A stretch of DNA of 64,000 nt, taken from the NCBI GenBank assembly GCA_035222895.1, contig JAVYIG010000647.1, positions 393,001 to 457,000 of the forward strand, written 5' to 3'. Source of the DNA: Strongylocentrotus droebachiensis (taxonomy: Eukaryota > Echinodermata > Echinoidea > Camarodonta > Strongylocentrotidae). The notes under the pieces were generated by a model. It saw only the letters and a program-made list of their open reading frames with translations. It made no database searches and had not been told where the DNA came from. Each line of letters starts with the position of its first letter. The stretch's first letter is position 1. Below, piece after piece: positions 9,701 through 21,700 of the stretch. Position numbers and translations under genes: made by a program.

Positions 9701-12700
9701 AAAGAATAACATAAGGAAAGACAGAAAGAGAAAAAGATAGAAGGAAAACAAGGTATAACATAACGGAACAGGCCACGATAAAGAGCATAGTATAGTAAAC
9801 GCAAATTGCATGAAAAGCAGGCGTGCGGTTTTTGCCCAAACCGGAACAGGCTCCGTCATACAATCATGATTGTCCGTTCAATCGAATTTTAGCGACCGTG
9901 ATTCTGCAGAATCATGATACAAAACGCATCTTTTTCAGCGTTTCATGTTTGTGTATTCAAACACGTTTATTTTTACGACCGACAAAACAATCGCTTGAAC
10001 GCATTGCGTTTTAAACTAAACGTCTTTAGAAAACGTGATTCTAGGGTGAAAAAGTGTCGATTAAACGCACCCATAGATGTCCATGGAAATAGGATCATCT
10101 GGCATTGGACTAAAATCACTAAATGACAGTATGCTCATACACAGACTACAGTGGGTATTAATGTGAGAAGAGGAATATTCTGCTTGTTTTAATCACTTTC
10201 TGTTTGCTCCAATTTACAGGTGATGCAGATATTTTATCCATATTCATTGCAAGTCTACCAGAACGAGTTCCCTGGCCCGGATCCCAACGACTGTCCTAGG
10301 GATATCGCTCGGGACAAGTAAGGATGTGTGACATGTGGAAAATATTCACTAAACTATAATTTTTTAATGTACATGGATATACAATTTCAAGTACACAAAG
10401 GAAGGTTAATTATTTTGCAAACATACTCATTGAGCAGACAAGCTTGTTTGTGATCCTGACATGTACATTTAGTTGTAATGTCACACATGGGTAGGATTAC
10501 ATGGACTGGAAAATAGCTTTTCTGATTTATTTTCTCCCATTTATACACTCTTTCTTTGTACAAATGTTCAAGCTTACTGCCCCCAAAGAGCACTTGGTAT
10601 TGCTATGTTTGTTATGGAATTTTTGACTACCAATGCAGGCCTGCCAACCATTACGTTTTTCTCGGAATTATACTGTTTTTACTCCAAATTCTGGTAGCAC
10701 CAGTATGTTTTTATGCCTCCGCTACAAAGTAGCCGGAGGCATTATGTTTTCTGGTTGTCCGTACGTCCCGTTCTCGTGATCGCGTTATCTCAAGAACCGA
10801 TTGATGTATTCCCTCCAAACTTGGATCATGTATGTATCTTACAGAGCCAATGAACTGATTAGATTTTGGGGTCACAAGGTTGAAGGTCAAAGGTCACGGA
10901 GCTCATTATGTATGCAAAAATAGCTCGTGATCGCGTTATCTCAAGTACCGGTCAATAGATTCCTGCCAAACTTGGGTCATGTATGTATTTTACAGAGCCA
11001 ATGAACTGATTTGATTTTGGGGTCACAAGGTTGAAGGTCAAAGGTCACAGGGCTCATTATGTATGCAAAAATAGCTTGTGATCGCGTTATCTCAAGAACC
11101 GATCGATGGATTCCTGCCAAACTTGGGTCATATATGTATCTTGCAGAGCCAATGAACTGATTAGATTTTGGGGTCACTACATGTAGGTCAAAGGTCACAG
11201 GGCTTATTATATATGCACAAATAGCTTGTGATCGCTTTATCATGAGAACCAATAGACAGATTACTATCAAACTCAAGACATGTATGTGTATCTTGCAGAG
11301 CCAATGAACTGATTAGATTTTAGGGTCATCAGGTCAAAGGTCATGGGGCTCATTACGTATGCCTATAAATAGCTTGTGAGTGCATTATCATTAGAACGGA
11401 CAGATGGATAACAATCAAACTTGAATTTTAAAAATTGCTTCATGGCGGAGGCATCACTGCGTGCAGTCAAAATTCCATCTAGTTTCTTCATAAAATACTT
11501 TTAAAAAAAAAATAGATTTATAGTTTAGTTTGTTTGTTTGTTTTTTTTGTTTTTTTTACATTATAATGCAGGTCAAACGACTGCCCTAAAATGTTGATTC
11601 GATCTCAAATTCAATAGAAAACTAAGGTTAATACATATATAGAATAAAATGCTGATAATACCAAAATAACAAAAACTACCTACATGTACTTGTAAATAAA
11701 CTATAGGTCCCAATATGGAAGAAAAAAAATGGACATTTCTGCATTGGAATTGTGTCGCGCGTGGTTGTAAGTTTCGTTTTAATGAATACCATTTTTTGCC
11801 ATCATGGTTCCTTTTTCGGTTGCACAAGGTTGCCAGCTTTTATATATTTTCTTTTTGGAGGGGTGGAGGAGGAGAGCCCTCTGTTTCAATGAAAGTTCTT
11901 TTTGTCCACCTTTGGAGTCCCAATGTTTTCTGCTTTAAAAGGTCTCAGTGAATCCTTAACAAGATAACCTTTAAACAAATATGCTTTTAATAGTATTATC
12001 TAGAGACATAATTAAGAAAAGCTTATTGAATTTCTAACTCTCGCAACATACCTAACTTTACCAGTGGGAAATTGAAGATTTGCATTCATGAATTAGGTGT
12101 ACTTTGACATGGCAAGACATGGGGAACCAGGGGAAGTTATGATTTCATGGTTTTATGAACTGAATTTAAATTGTGCATATCATTTGCATATTTTGCATAA
12201 TTTATGATAATGACGAACTTTACAAGTTTTGACAAAGCTCCCCTAAAATGTCATATTGATTTTGCTTAATAAAAAAAGTACTGAATAGTGCCTTTGAAGT
12301 GCTTTAAATGCCAATACATGGGTACATATTCCATTCCTGAGTGATTGAGAAATGCAATTCTGGAAGCATGGCTTCAGTCATGAAAACAGATCCTATACTT
12401 ATTTATATGTGCTTTCATGTCATCTACAGTCCGCATACTCATGAAACACTGTTATGACTCCGTAGTCCATGCTATGAAAATTGAAATCCCAGTTACGATC
12501 CTTTCACACTGGCCCAAGGGCAGCGATTTAAATATACAATGTAGGTGTCAGGTTTGTGCTGTTCATGAACTGAAGCTGACATTTGTTTTGCTTTCACAGA
12601 ATATTTTGTTTTTACTTTTTTCTTGAATTTTTTTATCTCACCTACTGTAGTCTTTCATCAATATTTTTCTCTGTTTTTAGTTTCCAGGCACTTTTCAGTA

Positions 12701-15700
12701 GCTGTATGCTCACAATATGTGTTCATAATGCCATTTTTTTCTTGAAATTTTTCTCTCACCTAGTCTTTAATCAATTTTTTTCTCTGTTTTTAGTTTCCAG
12801 GCACTTTTCAGTAGTTGTATGCTCACAATATGTGTTCATAATGCCATTTTTTTCTTGAAATTTTTCTCTCACCTAGTCTTTAATCAATATTTTTCTCTGT
12901 TTTTAGTTTCCAGGTACTTTTCAGTGATGCTCACAATATGTGTTCATAATGCCATTTTTTTCTTGAAATTTTTCTCTCACCTAGTCTTTAATCAATATTT
13001 CCCCTGTTTTTAGTTTCCAGGTACTTTTCAGTGATGCTCAAAATATGTGTTCATAATTCCATTATGTTTTTTTTTTTTTTTTCCTCTCAGAGCACAGAAA
13101 ATCAATTGCAACAACTGGGAGCATCCAGACAGCTATGGCCACTATAGAGAAGTCAGATATGTGATGACGAAACATCATTGGTTCTGGAAGGTAAGTTCAT
13201 TACGGAAAATCTCACATGCACACTGTACAAACAGTTTACGCTGCTGTACCAGTGCGGGCTAGCTCCACAACTACATGTATATGTCAATAAGTCCATATTT
13301 GCAATCCACTCTTAAATCTGTTGACTACTGAATTCTCTCATTCCCATAGACTTAAAAGTGGAGCCACCTGGGTCCCGTCAACAATATGTTAAATCAGTCG
13401 AAAGCGTCCATTTTTGATTGATTCCTATTTTAGTTTACTGGAAAGCTATGAAAGAAGTGGAATTTTATTTTAACTGTTCTGTATAAACGTTATGCTTTTT
13501 GAAGTAATCATGTTCATGTTTATTCAGGGCCCCATGGAAGACCACCACTATTGGTGTACTGGCTTCCCTGACAAAAGATTAGAAATAAATAAATAAATAA
13601 AAATCATACTGACAGTGTCAATACTCATATGTACTGTATATAGGCACACATTTTTATTACCTGTAATGTACATGTATGCAAGCATTGTTTTATGAAGTGC
13701 TGACGGATCCATTTGCAAACCAACTTCCTTTCAGAGTGAAGGACAGAGCAAATAAATAGTTTTGTTACAAGTCTGTTTCTGCTTCATGATGAAGTATTGT
13801 ACAGTACACACTGAATGTAGCATAGACAACAACGTGTTGGGTCATGTGGATTGAGTAATAGCTTGTCCACACACGTACAAAATTATCCCGAAACTCTATA
13901 AAGAAACGTTGTAATCAACGTATAGTGAACAGGGCGTCCACACACAAGAAACGTCGTATAAAGAATCATCGTATAGCGAACAGGGCGTCCACACACAAGA
14001 AACGTTGTATAAAGAATCATCGTTTAGCGAACAGGGCGTCCACACACAAGAAACGTTGTATTTATATAGAATCATTGTATAGCGAACAGGGCGTCCACAC
14101 ACAAGAAACGTTGTATTTATATAGAATCATCGTATAGTGAACAGGGCATCCACACACAAGAAACGTTGTATAAAGAATCATCGTTTAGCGAACAGGGCGT
14201 CCACACACAAGAAATGTTGTATTTATATAGAATCATTGTATAGCGAACAGGGCGTCCACACACACAAGTACAAGTATCTGAAACTCTTCTGCGAAAAACG
14301 TTGTGATGGTGCGCAGTGTGTTGTTTTTTGCTGTTTATTTACTATGTATAGCTATAATCAGCTGGCTGCGAGACGGTCATGAAACGAAAGCGGAAATGAG
14401 AGGTCAGGTCTCCTTTCGCGCGCAGTCCCGTTAAGCCCCGCCCAGTTGTACCGTTCTAGTTCGACCATACCTGTACGTCAACACACAAAACATTCTGTGA
14501 TTCTTTATCGAGTTCTAGTTCAAAACGATGCCCAGTGTAACGGTGTAGCTTTACCGTTTCGGGATAGCTACATGTACTGTATACAATGATTTTGTGTGTG
14601 TGTGGACACAGGGTTACCAATTTCGTATTAATATTTTTTCTTCAAATATGAAGAGTTTAAAATTACAAGGTTTAGTCTTGCAGAGTTTGTCTGTTCGGAG
14701 CAAGAAGGATGTTAACTCATATACTCTAACACAGAGTGACTGCCTTTCTGACTCTAAATAGTAGGTGTGTCAGTATATTCATCATGAACACCTGGCAGGT
14801 AATATTATATGTAACATATTGATAGGTTTGTGGAAGTGGTCGAATTGTCTAAAAAATTGTCTTAAAGCCCCACTGCACTACTTATAGCTACTTGCGCCCT
14901 CTATACAGCCAACAATGGCTTAGCGGTACCCATTGATCCCCCATGATGCCCTTTTTCTTATGTTAATTGAGAGCTGATTTGGTGACTTTACCACCTGCCA
15001 GTGACCTCGCAGGGAGGTCTAATACCTCCTTGCCAAACTAGTGCAGAGGGGCTTTAAACTCTAACTCCTCCAAAATGTAAGGAAATGTTAGGCACTGTAG
15101 TAAAGGAAAAGTACATATTATTTTTTCAATATTAAGAGTTCTATTTGTAGTGTAGCAAGGTTTTAGCAATTCTATAAGAAATTGATACATATCATCAATG
15201 GAACTTGAGAAAAAAAACATCAAAGGAATATCACACAACTGCCACCTTTTTTGAAAAGTACCATTATTTAGGATGATGTCCAGTTATTTCGAACACGTAA
15301 TGCAAATTTTTACCTACTTATTCTTACCAAATTAAGTCATAGTGGGACATTTCAGTGTGTAGGAATAATATACCGGTAGTGAATAAACCAATGTTTAACA
15401 TTTCATAATCAGTAATTAACGGAAAAATCTCTGAATGTGTCTTTACAGCTTCAGCATGTGTTTTCTGGACTTGAAGCCACCAAGAACCACAATGGCTTGG
15501 TTCTCCTGCTTGAAGAAGATCACTATATGGCTCCAGACTTCTATCCCATGCTACAGAAGATGTACCAGTTGAAGAAAGAGTGAGTATTAGCTGTTTCACC
15601 CTCACCCTCGCCCTCACCCTCACCCTCACCTCAGTTGATCAGCCATGATAGACTGGAATGAATACTGACATTGTGAACTTGTTAACGTAATAAATTGTAA

Positions 15701-18700
15701 AACTAATCTAATATATCGCCAACCTCTTGACTTGCTCCCGAGTCCTGATCTCAAAATATATTAAAGCTAATGCCATCCACAACACTTAAAAATGTGACAC
15801 TCACTATATGTATTCATTTTTTTCTTCATGCAATGCAACATCATTTAGAAACAGTTATTTATATTTGTTATTCTTGTATAACTTTTACTCTAGGTTATGT
15901 TCCTTTTTAAAATCATCTGTCAAAAATTGCAGGGATGGGATTAATCACAAGTCGTACAATCGATCGCAAGCTTACACACTCCTACTGCCTCATTACAGAT
16001 TTACAGTTAATGTCAAGTTTTGATGATTTTGTAATTCATGGCAAGTAATTTTTTATTAGACACGGCCCCTTTCCTCAACCAGCAGTTTCAAGACACATTG
16101 CTAGAATTTGTCTCACTGTTCTTCACTGATTCTGTTTTGACAGGAAATGCCCAGAATGTGACATACTAACCTTGGGATCCTATGACAAAACATTTGTTTA
16201 TAAAGACAGGAATGATAAGGTGAGAAATGTCTTCTCTCTATCTCTCTTTATTTTTCTTTTGTGAGAATTTTCTTCTCTTTATCTCTCTTTATCTCTCTTT
16301 TTTTTTCATCTTCAAAAGTCAATTCAAATTTAAATTTGACAGTGAATTTTGTTCTTTGTGTTCATGTGTTATATGTACTTTTGCAAGATCAAATCAGAGT
16401 TAACTGATTGATTACATTGTACTAGTTTGCAGGTACAAACCTTTGCCAGTCGCTGTATGTAACAGTGTCTGCAACATAAGACTACAATAAGTTATGTACT
16501 TAAAGGTACTGTATCCATTTTGCAGCCAACATCAAATTCTGTTGAACTTTGCAGGAATTATGAATATATCATGTATGTCCTATGTCCTATCTGTGAAATT
16601 TAGACATAAGCAGTGTCTTAGTATACAAATTATGCAAGGAAACCCATTTACTTTCTAGACCTCACTGTCAGACACTATTGAGTGACTGACTGACTGACTT
16701 CTTTTTTTCTTCGGTAATAACATACAAAAAATGAGCTGTAAAGGTACATGTACATGAGCATTTGTCTACATCAATAACCCACTTCTTGTAATGGACAAAA
16801 TCAAACTGATTGAATCTTTGCGCAGCACAAAACATACAACCATTCAGTACAAGGGTCCGAAAATCAGACTATTTACTAAAGCGATTGCAATCTCTAAAAT
16901 AAATAGTCTGATTTTCAATTTGACAATCTAGTGGTCGTTATTTGCCCACATAAAGACATTTTCAAGCCCTTTCTTTTTTAAAGAAGTTCTAAATTAGTAT
17001 TACCTTTCAAATGCCATTGGAATTCAACCTTTTCATTTTTTGGCCTCCAAATACAACATAGTACCTTTAAGCTGCTCCAGCCAGAAACTGGCAGATCTAG
17101 ATTCTATTCAAGAATTGTGTTAAAGTATGTTAAAATGTCAAATTAAGAGTCTGTACTTTTAACGTTGTATCTCTATTGTTTAGAATGACACCACAATGCT
17201 CGTGATATCAGTATATTTATACCAGTATCCTGTAAAGAGATAGCCTTCAACATGGATTGTTAATGTTTTCAACAACCTTTCTCCTAGGTGGACTCATTAG
17301 TTTGGCACTCTGCCAAGCACAACATGGGTATGTCATTAGATAGAAAGACTTGGGAAGAACTACAGCCCTGTGTGCCGGTAAGCAGACATTGGTACCTTTA
17401 AAGGGGAAGTCTAACCTGAGATTAATTTGATTTTCAAAGAAGCAGAACAATGGGAGAAACGGGTCGATGAAGGTTATAGCAACAAAAATAAGAAAGTTTG
17501 CGATTTTTTGAGGTGCAATCAATCAAACACAAATTGATGTATCTTGTGATCTCCCCTCCCATTTGCCCTGTACTCAAAAAAAAAAAATTCAATCCAGTAC
17601 ATTTTCCCTTACAAAAATGTTTCAATCATACATTCACCCTAAATATAATTATTGTAAATATGTTTTTATACAACCCCTGTATGAAACAAATCTATTCTGT
17701 CATAAATAACTAAGAAAATGAACCTTTATACAATTTCTGTATAGAGCTAATTGGAGAGGAGCTCGCATGATACATCACAGTGTTGCCAATTTGTGTTTCA
17801 CTGATGACAACTTTAAAAACTCATTACTTTCCTTTTTCCAATAGGATTTTGCTCAAACTTTCACTTATTTGTTTCTCTCATTTTTCTGCTTTTATTAAAT
17901 CCAACTTGACGTAATGGTAGACTTTCTCTTTAACAGTCTGTATTAGTTGGATGCAGACTCATCGCACACTCTGTTCACACTCACCCCATGTTCAGCCTAC
18001 CATAATTAATTGTATAGCTATAGGAGAATTGTGTGTAGTAGCTGTACAATAAGTGTATAATTTTCCTAGTCTGAACGCTGTATTAAAGGCATCGTTTAAC
18101 GATGTTAAATCTGAGAAATATGGCCCTACGTGTTCAAATTGCACTTCAAAATTATCATGAAGTACCTAAAAAAAGTAAAAAATCTTTGAGTGACCGGTTT
18201 TACCATACTCATTTTCCCCAATAGACTGTAGTGTCATGAAAACCGTTAGGAAACGCAAAATTTGATTTTGATTTCCAATCATCGATATATTGATAATCAG
18301 ACAGGCGATCGGCTTGGAAATGTCATGGGGTTCCTGACTTACCTAAAGGTTTATAATTATGATTGCAGCATGAGCTAAATCCAGGATTTTGATTCAGAAT
18401 CTGAGACAAAGTTACCCAATCCCTTTAAGAAATGTTGTATAACAAGCAGGGCTCAAATTAATTTTTTGTCCACGGGGGCTCTTCCAAAAAAAAAGAGCCC
18501 CCGTGAGACGGCTGACGGGGGCTCGTTTAGCGCTGAAGGGGGCTCTTTTTTTACTACAAATTTCCATTGAATTGGTACCCACGAAACTCCTTCGTATTTT
18601 ATCATTATAATTTTTTAAGTCGGCATTTTCCCTCTTAGAAATTACTTGTTACATAGCTGTTATTGACTTTTATCCCCGTGATGACATTCGCTCCATTTTC

Positions 18701-21700
18701 CCGTTCTGCACATAATTTCCTCCTCATTATTCGGAGCAACCTTATTTACATTGTTTCTTTACTTTTAGTCTTTACCATATCCTTCCCAAACACAGGGGCG
18801 GATCTAGCTTTTTGCTAAGGATGGGGGGCCGGGGGTAACCCAATACGATGTGGAGCATCGTCCACGAGCCGCATAGCGGCGAGGCGATTTTTGTTGTCGC
18901 TATTTTGAAACCCCCCCCCCCCCCCCCCCCCACTCAGTGTTATTTACGGTACGCATATGCTTGTTCCCTCTTTTTGAAAGCACCCCCTATCAGAGGACTG
19001 CCAACATTTCCGAACCCCCCTTTCGCGGGCTTTTCCTGCCTTGGAGACCCCCCTAAATCATGAAAAATGCTCAAAGTACCCCCCCTAAATTCGGAATAAT
19101 TTCTCAGGAGTCCAAAGAGATGAGAGAAAAAAGGAAAAAACACCCCTTTTTAAAGAAATCTCCAGGTGAAAAGTTAATACAACCCTTTTTTTACAATTCT
19201 CGGGCCGGACTTTGTCGCACGAAAAGTACCCCTTTACCGGACATTTTGGTAACACGCATGGGGTCCGTCCATTCTCGGAGTGGGGGGCCGGGTTTTGAAC
19301 CCCCGTAAGTGATGTTTTTCTGGCATCTACTAACATGCGGAGCATCGTCCACGAGCCGTGAAGCGGTGAGGCGATTTTTTGGTGCTTTTTGAACCCCCGT
19401 TAGTGATGTTTTCCTGGCATCTACTGACATGTGTAGATCTGGACACATGATAGCATTTTTCTATGCACATCACATTTTCACTTGGCAGCCCAAGGGGGAG
19501 AGGGGGGGGGGGGGGGTAAACCACCTAAACCGCCTAGATCCGCCCCTGCAACATCTTTGGTCTTTTTCTTCTTCTCAATAATGATTTTTTTTTTTTTTTT
19601 TTTTAATACTGGTCGAGTTTCATTATTTGCTGGTCTTTTAGATGAATCACCAGATTTCAGAGGATTCACACTTTTCACAACGAAAAACCCCGGCGAAAAA
19701 CTTCTCAAAGTTTCAGTCCTTGCGCAATCGTCTCCAGCTCCAGCAGATATTGAGCGTCAGCGTGCACACCGGTACTATCGGCGCAGTATAGCCACTGCTG
19801 ACGGCCGCAGTAGCTGTACTGCGAACTTCCGTTGTTTGTATCGGTAATACTTATAGAGATGGGAGAGAAAGCACCATCTAAGTTCCATTTCATTGGTTTA
19901 AGGTTTGAAAATTGATACTCATTATTGTGTTAAAGTTGTATCAGAAAAGATAATCTTTATTTTATAATTCCACGGGGGCGATTTTTAATTTTGCGATCGC
20001 CCCCGTGAGCAGCCTGACGGGGGCGATTATGGAGCTCACGGGGGCGAATCGCCCACCGCCCCCGTGTATTTTGAGCGCTGATAACAAGCTTTGCAAGTTT
20101 GATAATTTTGCATCTGCTCTTCCTTTGCAGCAATTTTGCACGTATGACGATTATAACTGGGACTGGACGATGAACTACGTGAGCCATAAGTGTCTCTCTT
20201 CCGCGTTGCAGGTCATGGTCTTTAAATCTCCAAGAGTCTTTCATATCGGAGAATGGTATGTCATTGTAATCATGTGGGCTTTCAAGCGTTTAGTATTGAT
20301 CAAAGTGATACAAAATATTTTCACAAACCATTTAAAGAAAATGAAGATATAATTATGAAAGAGTTTGTAGTTCACCTTAAAGCCTGTCTGTACTATTTGG
20401 CCAGGGGTTTAGACAAGGTCACTGACAGGTGGTTATCTCATCAAATCAGCTCTCAATTAACATAAGAAAAAGGGGATCATGGGGGACCAACGGTCACCGA
20501 TTAGGCCTTGTTTGCTATATAGAGGGCGCAAGTAGCTATAAGTAGTGCAATGAAGCTTAAAATTAAATAAATTTAAAAAAAATTAAGTAGAAACAATTAT
20601 CAGCATATAGACATCCATGGCTCCTTCTCTGTTTTGACTTGGTAATTTTGAAGATATCAAAATGAAATGGGATTGTGTGATTATGACCATAATGGCTGTT
20701 TCTTATCTAAATCCAGCATTTTTAAACTGGGGTGCCACAAGGCTAGGGATGCCGCGAGGTGAATGGGGTTTACATCGATATCATGATAAAAACATTTTAG
20801 GAACTGCATACATGTTTTGTATTCAGACACTAATGTGCGAATACTACTTTAAAGGTCTATACATGGGCGTATATGAGGCGGGAAGCTGATTGTTTTTTGG
20901 GGGTCCGATATTCAGGCTACCAGAATGCCTGAATGTCCTCTCATTTTGACAGCAAAGTTTGCGACTACATAAAATTCAGTGTGTTTAGTTGATGAAATAA
21001 CATTTTAAAGATACAAATGTATTTTTTCCTTGCTTTCTTGCAGAATTTAGAAACATACCGGTAATGATTCCTGGAATCAGGGTGCCCGAAAGTGTATTTT
21101 GAGACAAAATATTCTTACACAATAAAAGTGCCATCCTTTTTATCTCAGTGAAATTTGGAAACATGATGGTTGAAATTTGGACAGGAGGCTTATAGCCCCC
21201 CCCCCCCCCTCCCCTTGCAAATTTACGGAAGAGTGCCTAGGTGTACATTTGACCTGACAAGAACCAGAGTAATGCAAAGGATTCTTCTGTGGGGAATTTG
21301 GGATTGGAATGATACACAATTTTGTATTTATTAAAAAAGTATGTTGTGATTGAGTAAAGGTTGAAAAAACGCTAATGTAATCTGATTTGTCTCTGTTATA
21401 CAGTCGATCCTGTCCATTTGAGGGAAGCAAAATGGTAGTCCTTATAGGCGAGTTGTCTTCATTAGTACAGGCCTCTTTGAAATTACCGTTCATAAAAAAC
21501 GAAAACGGATGATCTCTGTGGGAGAAATACATGTAGTCTTCCTATGCTGGTGGTCACATTTATGCCAGTTCTATACACTCAATTCTCATTCAAACACCAT
21601 GATGTGCATTACCCCCGTATCTTTTCAAACAGTGGCATTCACCATAAAGGCAAAGGAAAATGCAGTGCTGATGAGCTGGTAGCGAGGATAGACTCAACAT

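Larger units (their letters stand above)
8170..10190. repeat. 98-bp tandem array, interrupted twice
   Basis: The unit contains CATTGGACTAAAATCACTAA and ATAGATGTCCATGTGAATAG. Copies are phased at 8561, 8659, 8757 and 8855 (98-bp period) and resume at 10104. A MITE (8213-8553) splits the first unit and the 8925-10072 element splits the last, both at positions where the unit can be rejoined. The array lies in MGAT2 intron 1. Confidence 0.85.
10636..11840 (-). mobile_element. Inverted-repeat DNA element, interrupted, inverse copy of 25833-26288
   Basis: Segments 10637-10710 and 11470-11840, read together, match the complement of 25833-26288. Shared landmarks are GCCTGCCAACCATTACG, TTTACTCCAAATT, CTGCCCTAAAATG, AAATTCAATAGAAAACTAA, TTGGAATTGTGTCGCGCGTG and GGTTGCACAAGGTTGCCAGC. 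The middle is interrupted by the CGGAGGCAT element. It lies in MGAT2 intron 2. Confidence 0.8.

Noticed and set aside
9076..9863. 242-codon minus-strand frame and companions
   Set aside because: Same cause: minisatellite array 2 read on the stop-poor strand.
13928..14275. Regular direct repeats resembling a CRISPR array
   Set aside because: The repeats abut with no unique spacers, the genome is animal, and the array lies inside a DNA element in an intron.
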